From assembly GCA_964016105.1 (NCBI GenBank), contig CAXHEX010000027.1, positions 1-64,000 on the forward strand: a stretch of 64,000 bases of DNA, written 5' to 3'. Source of the stretch: Ketobacter sp964016105 (GTDB lineage: Bacteria > Pseudomonadota > Gammaproteobacteria > Pseudomonadales > Ketobacteraceae). The notes under the pieces are model-generated. The model made no database searches and was not told the origin of the DNA. It saw only the letters and a list, made by a program, of their open reading frames with translations. Positions 27,854 to 36,337 of this stretch are shown here, one piece after another (position 1 is the stretch's first letter; every line of letters starts with the position of its first letter). Both the position numbers and the translations under genes were made by a program.

Positions 27854-28309
27854 GTGAGCCCTGCCTTACTGGTAGCTTTTATGGTTGCCATCATCTTCAT
27901 ATCGAACGCCTGGGGCTCGCCGCAAGAGGATTTCGCATTAACCTCTTCCAGTGACTTATCTACTGAAGGCTATATGACATTCTCCTGGAGTTCGTCCGAC
28001 GCTGGCAGCCCAGATCACCCGTCTCCACTGCTGCAAGTGGCGACCAACCCACAATTCGAACCTGTTGTTCGCCAGTTTCCACTCCACCCATTAAATCTTG
28101 AAAAAGCACAGATTCATGTGAGCGGTTTTCACGACGGTGCCTACTACGCTCGTATAGGTGAGACAAATAACACGGCTTTATCCAATGTGATTCAATTCCA
28201 GGTAAAACACCGCAATCTTTCTGCCGCTTTTTTCATTTTCAGCATCGGCCTTTTGCTCTTTATAGGTATGTGCATATCACTGCTTCGATTTAGTCAAAGG
28301 GATATCTAA
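27854..28309 (+). CDS. Membrane-anchored protein with a periplasmic beta domain, symporter-linked
   Basis: I do not recognise this 151-residue protein. It has a signal peptide (about 1-22, cleavage after NAWGS), a periplasmic domain of fibronectin/Ig-like character (about 23-118) and one C-terminal transmembrane helix (about 122-142) ending in a basic RFSQRDI tail. The GTG start has no clear ribosome binding site; ATG at 27881 is an alternative. It lies three bases before the symporter gene, so it may be an accessory subunit. The 288 bases upstream hold only a weak CGGGCT/AGCCCG inverted repeat near 27611-27647. Confidence 0.65.
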   Translation: MSPALLVAFMVAIIFISNAWGSPQEDFALTSSSDLSTEGYMTFSWSSSDAGSPDHPSPLLQVATNPQFEPVVRQFPLHPLNLEKAQIHVSGFHDGAYYARIGETNNTALSNVIQFQVKHRNLSAAFFIFSIGLLLFIGMCISLLRFSQRDI

Positions 28310-28312
28310 GCA

Positions 28313-29734
28313 ATGGCTGATGGTAAGATTTCCAGCGAGTTAGCACTGGTCATTCTGGTCCTGTTCGGCGCAGCTTGGATTGCCTTCGGTTGGTGGTTGG
28401 GGCGGCGCAATAAAACCATCGATGACTACATGCTGGCGGGTCGCAATGTGGGGCTGGCACTGGCATCGGCCACCGCCATGGCCACCTGGATTACCAGCAA
28501 CACCACCTTGGTTGCGCCCCAGTTGACCTATCAATTCGGTGTCTGGGGCATGGTGGGCTATTCCATGGCAGCGCTGGGTCTCATCTTCTTCGCTCCCATG
28601 GCCGCCCGTATCAAAGCGCTTATGCCCAACGGCTATACCTGTGGCGACTTTATCCGTATTCGCTATGGCAAAGGGGCCTGGTACGTATTTTTAGTGGTTT
28701 CGTTTTTTTATGCCATGGGTTGGCTGGTGAGCCTGGGTATGGCCGGCGGTATTTTGCTGGAGTCGTTGAGTGGGTTGGCTTATCACGTAGGCATGTCGGC
28801 GATACTTTTTATCTGTGTGGCTTACACCTTGCTGGGTGGATTGCGAGCGGTGATTGCCACAGACTTTATTCAAACCCTCATCATATTAATCGGTGTGCTT
28901 ATCATCGGTTACGTCTGCATTGACTCCATCGGCATCGAGCCTATCTATCAATCGGTAGCAGAACAGCAACCCCAATTACTTAACCTGTTATTCCCCGCGG
29001 CCATTATGTTCCTATTCAACAATATATTTTTTGGCATAGGGGAAATATTTCATTCCAATGTGTGGTGGTCTCGTGCCTTCGCCTTCAAACAGGGTATTGG
29101 TAAAAGAGCCTATCTGATCGCGGGCCTTCTTTGGCTGCCCATTCCCATAGTCACAGGATTTATCGCATTGGCTGCACCGGCATTGAATATTTATCCCCCC
29201 AGCCCGGATATGGTAGGCCCCATGGTGGCCGCCAACCTTTTGGGTAACCTGGGTGCAATTTTTGTATTCGTCGTGGTTTTTTCTGCCCTGGCCTCAAGTC
29301 TGGATTCGCTTTTAGCGGCCACCAGCGATCTTTTGACCGAAGATGTTTATCGAAAAATGCTGTTTCCCCAGAGCAGCAATCAACACTTACAGGCTGTCAG
29401 CAAACTGGTGGTGCTGGGGATGGGCTTGATTACCTGGTTTTTATGCTTGCCCCGGGTAGCAACATTGGGTGAGCTATTGAACTTCACCGGTGCTTTTGTT
29501 GCCAGCACCATTTGGCCCATACTATTGGGTCTATACCGGCCCAAATTAGAAGGCAATTACGCGGCCGCCGCCATGGCATTGGGCACGGCTGCGGGCCTTA
29601 TGGCGTATTTCCAAATTGGCTTCTATGTTGCTGCGCTTATTTCCTGCCTGGTTTCATGTGGGATATGTTGCGTAGGCCTATACCGGTCCCAAACACAATT
29701 TGAGTGGACGCAATTCCAAAAGGTAGAGCATTAA
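28313..29734 (+). CDS. Sodium:solute symporter (SSS family)
   Basis: This 473-residue transporter has about 13 hydrophobic helices and the SSS-family layout: DDYMLAGRNVG after helix 1, ATWITSNTTLVAP in helix 2, and SALASSLDSLLAATSDLLTEDVY, the conserved sodium-site region, near residue 320-345. SSS proteins import proline, urea, sugars and similar solutes with sodium. The substrate cannot be read directly; the downstream carbamoyltransferase, amidotransferase and hydrolase suggest a carbamoylated or amidated amino acid. Confidence 0.9.
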   Translation: MADGKISSELALVILVLFGAAWIAFGWWLGRRNKTIDDYMLAGRNVGLALASATAMATWITSNTTLVAPQLTYQFGVWGMVGYSMAALGLIFFAPMAARIKALMPNGYTCGDFIRIRYGKGAWYVFLVVSFFYAMGWLVSLGMAGGILLESLSGLAYHVGMSAILFICVAYTLLGGLRAVIATDFIQTLIILIGVLIIGYVCIDSIGIEPIYQSVAEQQPQLLNLLFPAAIMFLFNNIFFGIGEIFHSNVWWSRAFAFKQGIGKRAYLIAGLLWLPIPIVTGFIALAAPALNIYPPSPDMVGPMVAANLLGNLGAIFVFVVVFSALASSLDSLLAATSDLLTEDVYRKMLFPQSSNQHLQAVSKLVVLGMGLITWFLCLPRVATLGELLNFTGAFVASTIWPILLGLYRPKLEGNYAAAAMALGTAAGLMAYFQIGFYVAALISCLVSCGICCVGLYRSQTQFEWTQFQKVEH

Positions 29735-29854
29735 ATGATAGGGATAACAGGGTTTGAGGTACTCATACTGGGCGCCATGGCGGTTGCTTCGTTGGCGCCT
29801 CTAATTTTGATCGGGCTATTTGTCCGCGATTGGAAAAGGGGTGATTTATGGTAA
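29735..29854 (+). CDS. 39-residue single-pass membrane protein
   Basis: This small reading frame begins with the ATG directly after the symporter stop (TAAATG) and ends by overlapping the start of the carbamoyltransferase gene by 7 bases. The product has one hydrophobic helix (about residues 6-29) and a C-terminal RDWKRGDLW tail, so N-out/C-in by the positive-inside rule. Perfect packing between two genes supports translation. It could be a small symporter subunit, as known for some SSS transporters. Confidence 0.65.
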   Translation: MIGITGFEVLILGAMAVASLAPLILIGLFVRDWKRGDLW

Positions 29855-30927
29855 CCGAGTCCGACAAAGGCAAAAGAGAGTTTGATCGCAAGGCACCAGA
29901 TGTCTATGGAGATGCTCATCCCAAAGCATTGCTGAAAGCCATTCAAGAAGATGGCGACCATCTAAAGTTGCTAACCTCTCGTCACGTGATCTCCATCGAT
30001 CAATTTGACCGGGATATTCTACTGCAACTGTTTCGTCTTGCTGCCAAGTATGAGAGTAACCCCAACCGTTTCAGTACACCGTTGCAGGGCAAGATACTCA
30101 TCAGTGCGTTCTATGAGCCCAGCACCCGAACCCGGCTTTCATTTGAAAGTGCATGGCATCGCCTGGGCGGAGATATCATGTCCATTACTGATCGTTCCAC
30201 TACGGGTATAGCAAAAGGTGAAAGCCTGGAAGACGTGGGGGAAATGTTCAACAACTACGGCGATTGCGTGGTGCTCAGAGACACCAATGAAGCCTCGGTG
30301 ACGGAAATGACGCGGAGGCTGCGTATTCCCATTATTAACGCCGGCAATGGTCTTGATGAACATCCCACCCAAGCGTTGGCCGATCTATACGCCATTTTTA
30401 AATGGCGTACCAACCTGCTGAGCCGAGACGAAACTGAAATCAAGCCCATTTCTCTATGCCTGGTTGGCGTCCCCAATAAAATGCGAACCGTGCGCAGCTT
30501 ACTTAAATTGCTGGCCATGTTTCCCGAGATCACCAAAAAAATCATCATTGTGCACGATAACAGTGAAGACGAGGTATTCGACCCAGGCCAACTGGAAGCA
30601 TTGGAAGCGGCTGGCCTGAATATCGTGTTGGACACCCGTCTTGACGCCAATCTGCCCGAGGCCGACGTGGTGTACATCAATGCGATAGCCTGGACTGGAG
30701 ATGATTTCGAATCCTATGGTAAGCGCTTTGCCATCAATGCCGATTCGCCCCTAAAAGAGGGAGCCATTATTTTGCACCCCCTGGCCCGCGGTGAAGAACT
30801 TTCCACCTCACTCGATGAAACACCCTACAACTGGTATTTTTCCCAGGCCCGTGGCGCGGTGTTCCTGCGAATGGCATTACTAACCTGTTTGTGCGAACGC
30901 GCAGAACGGGTTTTAGACGTAGTTTAA
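29848..30927 (+). CDS. Aspartate/ornithine carbamoyltransferase family protein, substrate uncertain
   Basis: This 359-residue enzyme has the carbamoyl phosphate site intact: STRTR at 92-96, HPTQ at 172-175 and an 80s-like loop STTGIAKGE with the lysine. Its C-terminus (WYFSQARGAVFLRMALL) resembles aspartate carbamoyltransferase. However, the ATCase R-x-Q element that binds aspartate reads NAIAWTG (278-284) here, and HPLPRxxE reads HPLARGEE (310-317). A ~45-residue N-terminal extension is also present. I infer a carbamoyl acceptor other than aspartate. AAGGGG precedes the ATG; it is followed by an AsnB-type gene. Confidence 0.85.
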   Translation: MVTESDKGKREFDRKAPDVYGDAHPKALLKAIQEDGDHLKLLTSRHVISIDQFDRDILLQLFRLAAKYESNPNRFSTPLQGKILISAFYEPSTRTRLSFESAWHRLGGDIMSITDRSTTGIAKGESLEDVGEMFNNYGDCVVLRDTNEASVTEMTRRLRIPIINAGNGLDEHPTQALADLYAIFKWRTNLLSRDETEIKPISLCLVGVPNKMRTVRSLLKLLAMFPEITKKIIIVHDNSEDEVFDPGQLEALEAAGLNIVLDTRLDANLPEADVVYINAIAWTGDDFESYGKRFAINADSPLKEGAIILHPLARGEELSTSLDETPYNWYFSQARGAVFLRMALLTCLCERAERVLDVV

Positions 30928-30942
30928 AAGCAAGGAGATATT

Positions 30943-32955
30943 ATGTGCGGCATAGCCGGTGTTTATCACCGCAACGCAAATCAACCGATCGATTCCCAAA
31001 CCCTGGTAAACATGGCTGCTATTCAGTACCACCGGGGACCGGACAACTTCGGCTACATTAATCCGGATGGTCTTGGTTTGGGCATGAGCCATGCCCGTCT
31101 TTCCATTGTGGACCTTAATGAAGAGCGTGGCCGCCAGCCTCTGTCATCGTCGGACAACAACTATCATCTGGTACACAATGGCGAGTTTTACGATTTCCAA
31201 CGCACTCGCGCCAGCCTGGTGGCCACAGGAGCACAGTTTCGCAGCAAGAGCGATTCTGAAATTATTTTGCATCTTTACCCACGCTATGGTCTGGAAAAAA
31301 CCCTGGACTTTTTACGGGGGGAATTTGCTTTTGCTTTTTATGATCGCACAGATGATTGCCTGTACCTGGTGCGGGACCGTTTTGGTATAAAGCCTCTGTA
31401 TTGGAGCGAAACCGAAGACGGCGTGGTATTTGGATCTGAGCTGAAAGTGCTGTTTGCCCACCCCAGCGTAAAGCGAGAAATGACCGCACAGGGTGCCTAT
31501 CACCAGCTGATTCAGGTTATGGTCCCAGGCACCACGGCTTTCAAGGGCGTGCATCAGGTTCCACCAGGGCACTTTATAAAGATCAAGCGCAACGAAGGCA
31601 AACTCAGCATTCACCAGCACAAATACTGGGATATCAACTTCCCGGTGGCGGGTGAATACATCAATCACCACGATGAGCATCACTATATTGATGGCGTGCG
31701 CGATCATCTTTTGGAAGCCGTGCAATTGCGGTTACAAGCGGATGTACCCGTAGGTTGCTATCTATCCGGTGGCATCGATTCCTGTTCCATCCTGGGCCTG
31801 TCTGCGGCCGTGCGGCAGGATCCGGTGAAGGCATTTACCATTGGGTTTGATGATTCTGAGTACGATGAAACCCCCATCGCCACGGAAATGGCGCAGAAGA
31901 CTGGGGCCGAACAAATCGTTCTCACCTTATCCGCCGAGCAGCTCTACGAAAACTTTGAGCGCACCATCTGGCATACGGAACGCACCATCTACAACACCTT
32001 AGCTGTAGCCAAGTTGTTAATGAGCCAGACCGTAAAGCAGAATAAATACAAGGTGGTCTTAACCGGTGAAGGTTCTGATGAGTTATTCGCAGGGTATCCG
32101 GCTTTTCGACAGGATATGTTCCTCTATGGCTTGAATGACTTGCCCGCCTCCCTGCGCAAAGAATGGCAGGCCAGCCTGGAAGAAAACAACAGTCTGTTCC
32201 GCGGCGCCATGTTACCCAGGGAAGCCTTTTCATCGGCGGCCATGAACGAGAGCATCGGCTTTACGCCCACTTGCTTACAAAGCTGGTTGCATTGCGATGA
32301 ATTGGCCGTACCACTGCTAAACTCCGAATGGCGTGGCGAACTGAAAGGCTACGACGCCGGTGCAGCCATTGCGCAAACCTTCGATCAACAACAACTGGAC
32401 GGACGCCACCCCCTGGATAAAGCCCAGTACGTTTGGATAAAAACCATGTTGGAAGGTCAGATCCTCACCTGGGGCGGCGACCGGGTGGATATGGCCAATT
32501 CCATGGAAGCACGTCCCGCCTTCCTTGACCACCATCTGGCCAAGTTCGCCACCAGCGTTCCGCCCCAGCTTCGCATCAAAGGCACCGTGGAAAAATACGT
32601 GTTGCGAGAAGCCATGAAAGGGCTGCTACCGGAAACGCTCTATAAGCGGCAAAAATTCGCGTTTATGGCACCACCGGCCCACACCGACGAGAAGAAGAGG
32701 CAATCTCTATTGGCGTTGGTAAATCAATACGCCAGCAAAGACAAGATCGATAATGCCGGAATGCTGGACAGTCAAGCGGTGGAGCAGCTGCTTAAGCAAC
32801 ACGCAGACCCCAATACAGGTCACGATGCCAACGTGCAACTGGATGCGGTTATCAACCACGTTCTGGGCCTGCAAATTATGCATGAAAAGTTCATAGCTCA
32901 GGATATCCCTAAGTTGGCAGCCGCCAGAGCCCAGGAACTTGGATGGAAAGCATGA
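30943..32955 (+). CDS. AsnB-type glutamine-dependent amidotransferase
   Basis: This 670-residue enzyme has the class II glutaminase domain with catalytic Cys2 (MCGIAGV) and RGPDNFG, and a C-terminal synthetase domain with the PP-loop SGGIDS at 275-280 and GEGSDELFAGY. It transfers ammonia from glutamine to a carboxylate activated with ATP. It is longer than E. coli AsnB (~554). In the N-acetylglutaminylglutamine amide pathway a relative amidates a dipeptide, so amide formation on a carbamoyl amino acid is plausible here. AAGGAG precedes the ATG; its stop overlaps the next gene. Confidence 0.88.
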   Translation: MCGIAGVYHRNANQPIDSQTLVNMAAIQYHRGPDNFGYINPDGLGLGMSHARLSIVDLNEERGRQPLSSSDNNYHLVHNGEFYDFQRTRASLVATGAQFRSKSDSEIILHLYPRYGLEKTLDFLRGEFAFAFYDRTDDCLYLVRDRFGIKPLYWSETEDGVVFGSELKVLFAHPSVKREMTAQGAYHQLIQVMVPGTTAFKGVHQVPPGHFIKIKRNEGKLSIHQHKYWDINFPVAGEYINHHDEHHYIDGVRDHLLEAVQLRLQADVPVGCYLSGGIDSCSILGLSAAVRQDPVKAFTIGFDDSEYDETPIATEMAQKTGAEQIVLTLSAEQLYENFERTIWHTERTIYNTLAVAKLLMSQTVKQNKYKVVLTGEGSDELFAGYPAFRQDMFLYGLNDLPASLRKEWQASLEENNSLFRGAMLPREAFSSAAMNESIGFTPTCLQSWLHCDELAVPLLNSEWRGELKGYDAGAAIAQTFDQQQLDGRHPLDKAQYVWIKTMLEGQILTWGGDRVDMANSMEARPAFLDHHLAKFATSVPPQLRIKGTVEKYVLREAMKGLLPETLYKRQKFAFMAPPAHTDEKKRQSLLALVNQYASKDKIDNAGMLDSQAVEQLLKQHADPNTGHDANVQLDAVINHVLGLQIMHEKFIAQDIPKLAAARAQELGWKA

Positions 32956-34193
32956 GCCAAGCAAAAGTAGATATACAGCGCATTGAGGACGATATCTATC
33001 GTATTGCCAAGTTTGGCTCTAGAGAAGGCAATCGCGGGGTTTACCGCCCCGGGTTTGGCGAAGCGGATTGGGAAGCACGCCAATGGCTGAAGAGCTACTT
33101 CACTGAACACGGCTTGGAAGCCCGCATCGATGGCGCTGGCAATGTGTGCGGTCGAATCGGCCCAACTGACAAGCCTGCGCTGGTTATCGCCTCCCACCTG
33201 GACTCAGTGCCAGCCGGTGGCATCTTTGATGGTGTACTGGGGGTGGTTGCCGGACTTGAGTGCATACGCGTCATCCAAGAAAACGGCATTAATCTGAATT
33301 ACCCCATCGAACTGATTGCCACCAGCGAGGAGGAAGGTCGTTTCGGGGGTATGTTTGGGGCCCAAGCCTTAACGGGTAACTTGACACTGGATTGGATAGA
33401 ACAGGCTCGTACTCCCGCCGGCGAGAAGCTCACAAACGCCATGGCCCAATGCGGATTGGACTATCACCAGGCTTTGAATGTAGCCAGACCTGCAGATTCG
33501 GTTAAGGCATTTATCGAACTGCACATAGAGCAAGGCCCCATACTGGAATCCATCCACAAAACCATTGGCGTGGTGGAAGGCATATCAGGCGTTTTCAAGT
33601 GGTTTATCAAGCTGGTTGGCAAAGCCGGTCATGCGGGCACAGCACCTATGCATTTACGCAGTGATGCCTTCATGGGCATGGCGGACTTTGCCCATGAAAT
33701 TAAACGCATCATCGCCGAAAACGGCACGGACAAGTCCCGACTGACCATAGGTTATGTTGATCTCAAGCCCGGCTATGCCCATACGGTGCCAGGGGATGTG
33801 GAGTTCACTCTGGTGGGCCGAGACATGTCAGAAGAGACTATGCACGACTTGGCCGATGCCTGTCGAAGAGCCCTATCCGCAATCGCCCGCGCCCATGGTT
33901 TGATGTTTGAATACCAGCAAATGAGCTGGCTCTCACCCAACAGCATGTCCAGCGAAGTGATGGCAATAATTGAAAAGGAAACCCAAACCCTGGGTTACAG
34001 TTACGAAATTATGCCTAGCGGCGCTGGCCATGATGCCCAGTTTTTTGCCAGCATGACGCCCACCGGGATGATCTTCATTCCCAGTGTGGCGGGTGTTAGC
34101 CACGCCCCGGACGAATGGTCCCATTGGTCTGATGTTGAAAAAGGTTGTAATGTTTTGCTACAGAGTGCACTCACTTTAACCGAATCCAAATAG
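32952..34193 (+). CDS. Zn-dependent N-carbamoyl-L-amino-acid hydrolase/allantoate amidohydrolase family
   Basis: This 413-residue M20-fold enzyme has the dinuclear metal ligands in ASHLDSVPAGGIFDG, SEEEGRFGG, ELHIEQGP and, late, SHAPDEWS. Family members remove the carbamoyl group from N-carbamoyl amino acids, beta-ureidopropionate or allantoate, releasing ammonia and CO2. The ATG at 32952 overlaps the amidotransferase stop (ATGA); an ATG three codons earlier is also possible. As last gene of the cluster it may hydrolyse the product that the upstream genes make or import. Confidence 0.9.
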   Translation: MSQAKVDIQRIEDDIYRIAKFGSREGNRGVYRPGFGEADWEARQWLKSYFTEHGLEARIDGAGNVCGRIGPTDKPALVIASHLDSVPAGGIFDGVLGVVAGLECIRVIQENGINLNYPIELIATSEEEGRFGGMFGAQALTGNLTLDWIEQARTPAGEKLTNAMAQCGLDYHQALNVARPADSVKAFIELHIEQGPILESIHKTIGVVEGISGVFKWFIKLVGKAGHAGTAPMHLRSDAFMGMADFAHEIKRIIAENGTDKSRLTIGYVDLKPGYAHTVPGDVEFTLVGRDMSEETMHDLADACRRALSAIARAHGLMFEYQQMSWLSPNSMSSEVMAIIEKETQTLGYSYEIMPSGAGHDAQFFASMTPTGMIFIPSVAGVSHAPDEWSHWSDVEKGCNVLLQSALTLTESK

Positions 34194-34265
34194 GCTATTT
34201 ACACCCGATCCACTACCAACTAGGCTAGATAGGAAAATTTTCTTAAGGAAAACAGCAACTAGAAA

Positions 34266-34348
34266 TTACTCCCGCACCGATGTGGGTAAGCCACCCCCCG
34301 TTGCATTTTATAACATTGTAAAAAATGGCTACTTTTGCTCTTACCCAC
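34266..34348 (+). promoter_or_regulatory. Structured 5' region upstream of the secreted protein gene
   Basis: Bases 34266-34303 resemble 20434-20471 (27 of 38 identical). GTGGGTAAG (34282-34290) is also an exact complement of CTTACCCAC (34340-34348), a 9-bp long-range stem. It lies within the 226 bases between the hydrolase and the next gene and could be a leader RNA structure or a dispersed repeat. Confidence 0.35.
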
Positions 34349-34419
34349 CCCAGCACTATTCGTTCAGTGGTCTAAACTTGAACAGATATGGTAATCCTGT
34401 TTACGTTTGGCTAAGGGCA

Positions 34420-36321
34420 ATGACATTTAAAAATAAAGCGATCAACGTTCTAACCAGCAGCATCCTCCTGCTGGCTGCTCAACAAGCTTCTGCAGACAGC
34501 TATGACCGCGCTGTGAATCTGTATTTGAAAGGCTTCGACATGTGCTCAAGTGCTCGCCAAGCCTTATCCAATAATCGTTTGTCAACCGCCAAGGGGGACT
34601 TCAAGCGCTACGTCAGCATTCGTGACCAGGCCGCCTCCATTGATGCATCCATTCTCAATAGCGACAAGCGCGGCATGGACAGCAATTTGAAGTATTGCAA
34701 ACGCGTGGGAACCGACATTGAATTGGCTGAAGGCACACCGTTGCTGGAACAAGCGCTCGCCATATGCGATCAAGCCCACGACGCGCTCAAGGATGGTAAA
34801 CCCGAGCACGCAAGTCAAATGTTGGAACAATACATTCAACAGAAAGATCACGCACTTTCTGTTGCCCCAGCTTTATTGGGGGTCTTCAGTTTAAAAAATT
34901 ATATGCGTCGCTGCGACCGACTGGATCGGAAGATCGCCCGTATTAGTGACCAGAAAGCGAAAGTAGCCGAGCTATTGGATTCCGCCCGGGAAGAAAGCAA
35001 AACCTATACTCAAGCCTGTAATTCGGCCATAAAAGAATTTGCATCGGCACCCGTTGAATCAAAGAAATTCGATGGAGCTCGTAAAACCATTGCCAAGCTG
35101 AGCAACTACAGCGCCAGCAGCCAAGAGTATTACACTCGCTACAAGAGTGAGGTGGGGGCCGCAGAGAAAGATGCTCAAGTTGATAGCAATTTAAAGAAAG
35201 GGAATCAATGTCTTACTCAGTTTAAAAAACAACTGCAGAGAGATGAAAGTGCGTTTAATAAAGCAATTGCTGAGTTAACCCAGAAGCGTAATCGACTGGT
35301 GCAAGCCAATAGCAACTGCAGCGGAATATCCTCACTGGCCAAACAAGGCCCAAGCCAACAACGATACGAGTACGCAAAAAAGCAGTATGAAACGGCACGA
35401 CGAGCACGCAACAGTGTGCAAAGCGAGCTATCCAGCAATGCATTTTACAATGCCAATAACGACGGCGCTGAAGCTGGAAAGCTCAATCAGGCCATGCTGG
35501 AACTCAATCGGTGTCTGAACACGGCAAAGCCAGAAGTTGCTGGCCTAAAACCGGCACCCAAGCCCGTGGTTAAAGCGCCAGTGGCCGTGCCAGTGAAGCC
35601 AGCCGTGGCGGTTGCCAGTGCGGCGTCAAATGCCGCAGTTACTACCACCAGTACCGCACCCCTAGCCCTGGCCAAATCGCCAGCAAATGAGCTGCCTAAG
35701 CCTAGCAAGGTGGCACCCACCCCACGAACAAAGCCCGTTGCCGTCGCTAAAGTCGCTGCACCCAGTAACAGTGTGTCTGCCACCATTGAAGTGAACGGCA
35801 TCACCCCTGACTTTGGTCTGATGTATTGGAACGATGGCGGAGCCCCCCAAGCCACCGACAGGGTTGAAATCTATCCCACAGGCTTCAACAAAAAACTGGT
35901 ACATCTGCCAGAGAATGGCAAGATACGTTTTCGTAATTCGGACTTTTCTTCACATGAGTTGAATGCGCAACATCAATTAACTGAATTTGACCAAACCATC
36001 GGTCGCCTGGGCCCAAAACAAATGCGGTCATTCAAGATCAAGGCGCCCAATAACACCTTGATTACGTTGCGCAGCAATAAAGACAGAGTGGTACCAACCC
36101 ACCTGTTGCGAGCCACCAGTTCCGATCTGATGGAATTTGAATTCTCAGAAAACGATTCAACCAACTTACGTTTGCAGAACCCTAAAAAATCCAAACGGGG
36201 CTACCTGCTTATACCTGACTTCGACCCCCTGCAATTTGAAGTGAGCAGTGGTGAGGAAAAAACCTATACATTGAGTCGCAATAAAAACCCCATGGGTAAG
36301 GTTGTTCTAAAAGGCATGTAA
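34420..36321 (+). CDS. Large periplasmic protein of unknown function with helical repeats
   Basis: I do not recognise this 633-residue protein. A signal peptide (about 1-25, cleavage after QQASA) supports the ATG at 34420; the frame is open from 34282 but that part is not coding-like. Residues ~25-390 are helical and Lys/Gln-rich, with regularly spaced cysteines (C37, and others in CDQAHDALK, CLTQFKKQL, CSGISSLA, CLNTAKP) suggesting repeated helical hairpins. A Pro/Ala/Lys-rich linker (~395-480) leads to two beta-rich domains; FRNSDFSSHELNAQ recalls a cupredoxin-like edge, without clear copper ligands. Confidence 0.75.
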   Translation: MTFKNKAINVLTSSILLLAAQQASADSYDRAVNLYLKGFDMCSSARQALSNNRLSTAKGDFKRYVSIRDQAASIDASILNSDKRGMDSNLKYCKRVGTDIELAEGTPLLEQALAICDQAHDALKDGKPEHASQMLEQYIQQKDHALSVAPALLGVFSLKNYMRRCDRLDRKIARISDQKAKVAELLDSAREESKTYTQACNSAIKEFASAPVESKKFDGARKTIAKLSNYSASSQEYYTRYKSEVGAAEKDAQVDSNLKKGNQCLTQFKKQLQRDESAFNKAIAELTQKRNRLVQANSNCSGISSLAKQGPSQQRYEYAKKQYETARRARNSVQSELSSNAFYNANNDGAEAGKLNQAMLELNRCLNTAKPEVAGLKPAPKPVVKAPVAVPVKPAVAVASAASNAAVTTTSTAPLALAKSPANELPKPSKVAPTPRTKPVAVAKVAAPSNSVSATIEVNGITPDFGLMYWNDGGAPQATDRVEIYPTGFNKKLVHLPENGKIRFRNSDFSSHELNAQHQLTEFDQTIGRLGPKQMRSFKIKAPNNTLITLRSNKDRVVPTHLLRATSSDLMEFEFSENDSTNLRLQNPKKSKRGYLLIPDFDPLQFEVSSGEEKTYTLSRNKNPMGKVVLKGM

Positions 36322-36337
36322 TTAAAAAAACCTGGCC

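Noticed and set aside
34282..34419. Longer start for the 633-residue secreted protein
   Set aside because: The upstream part would bury the signal peptide and covers a structured non-coding element.
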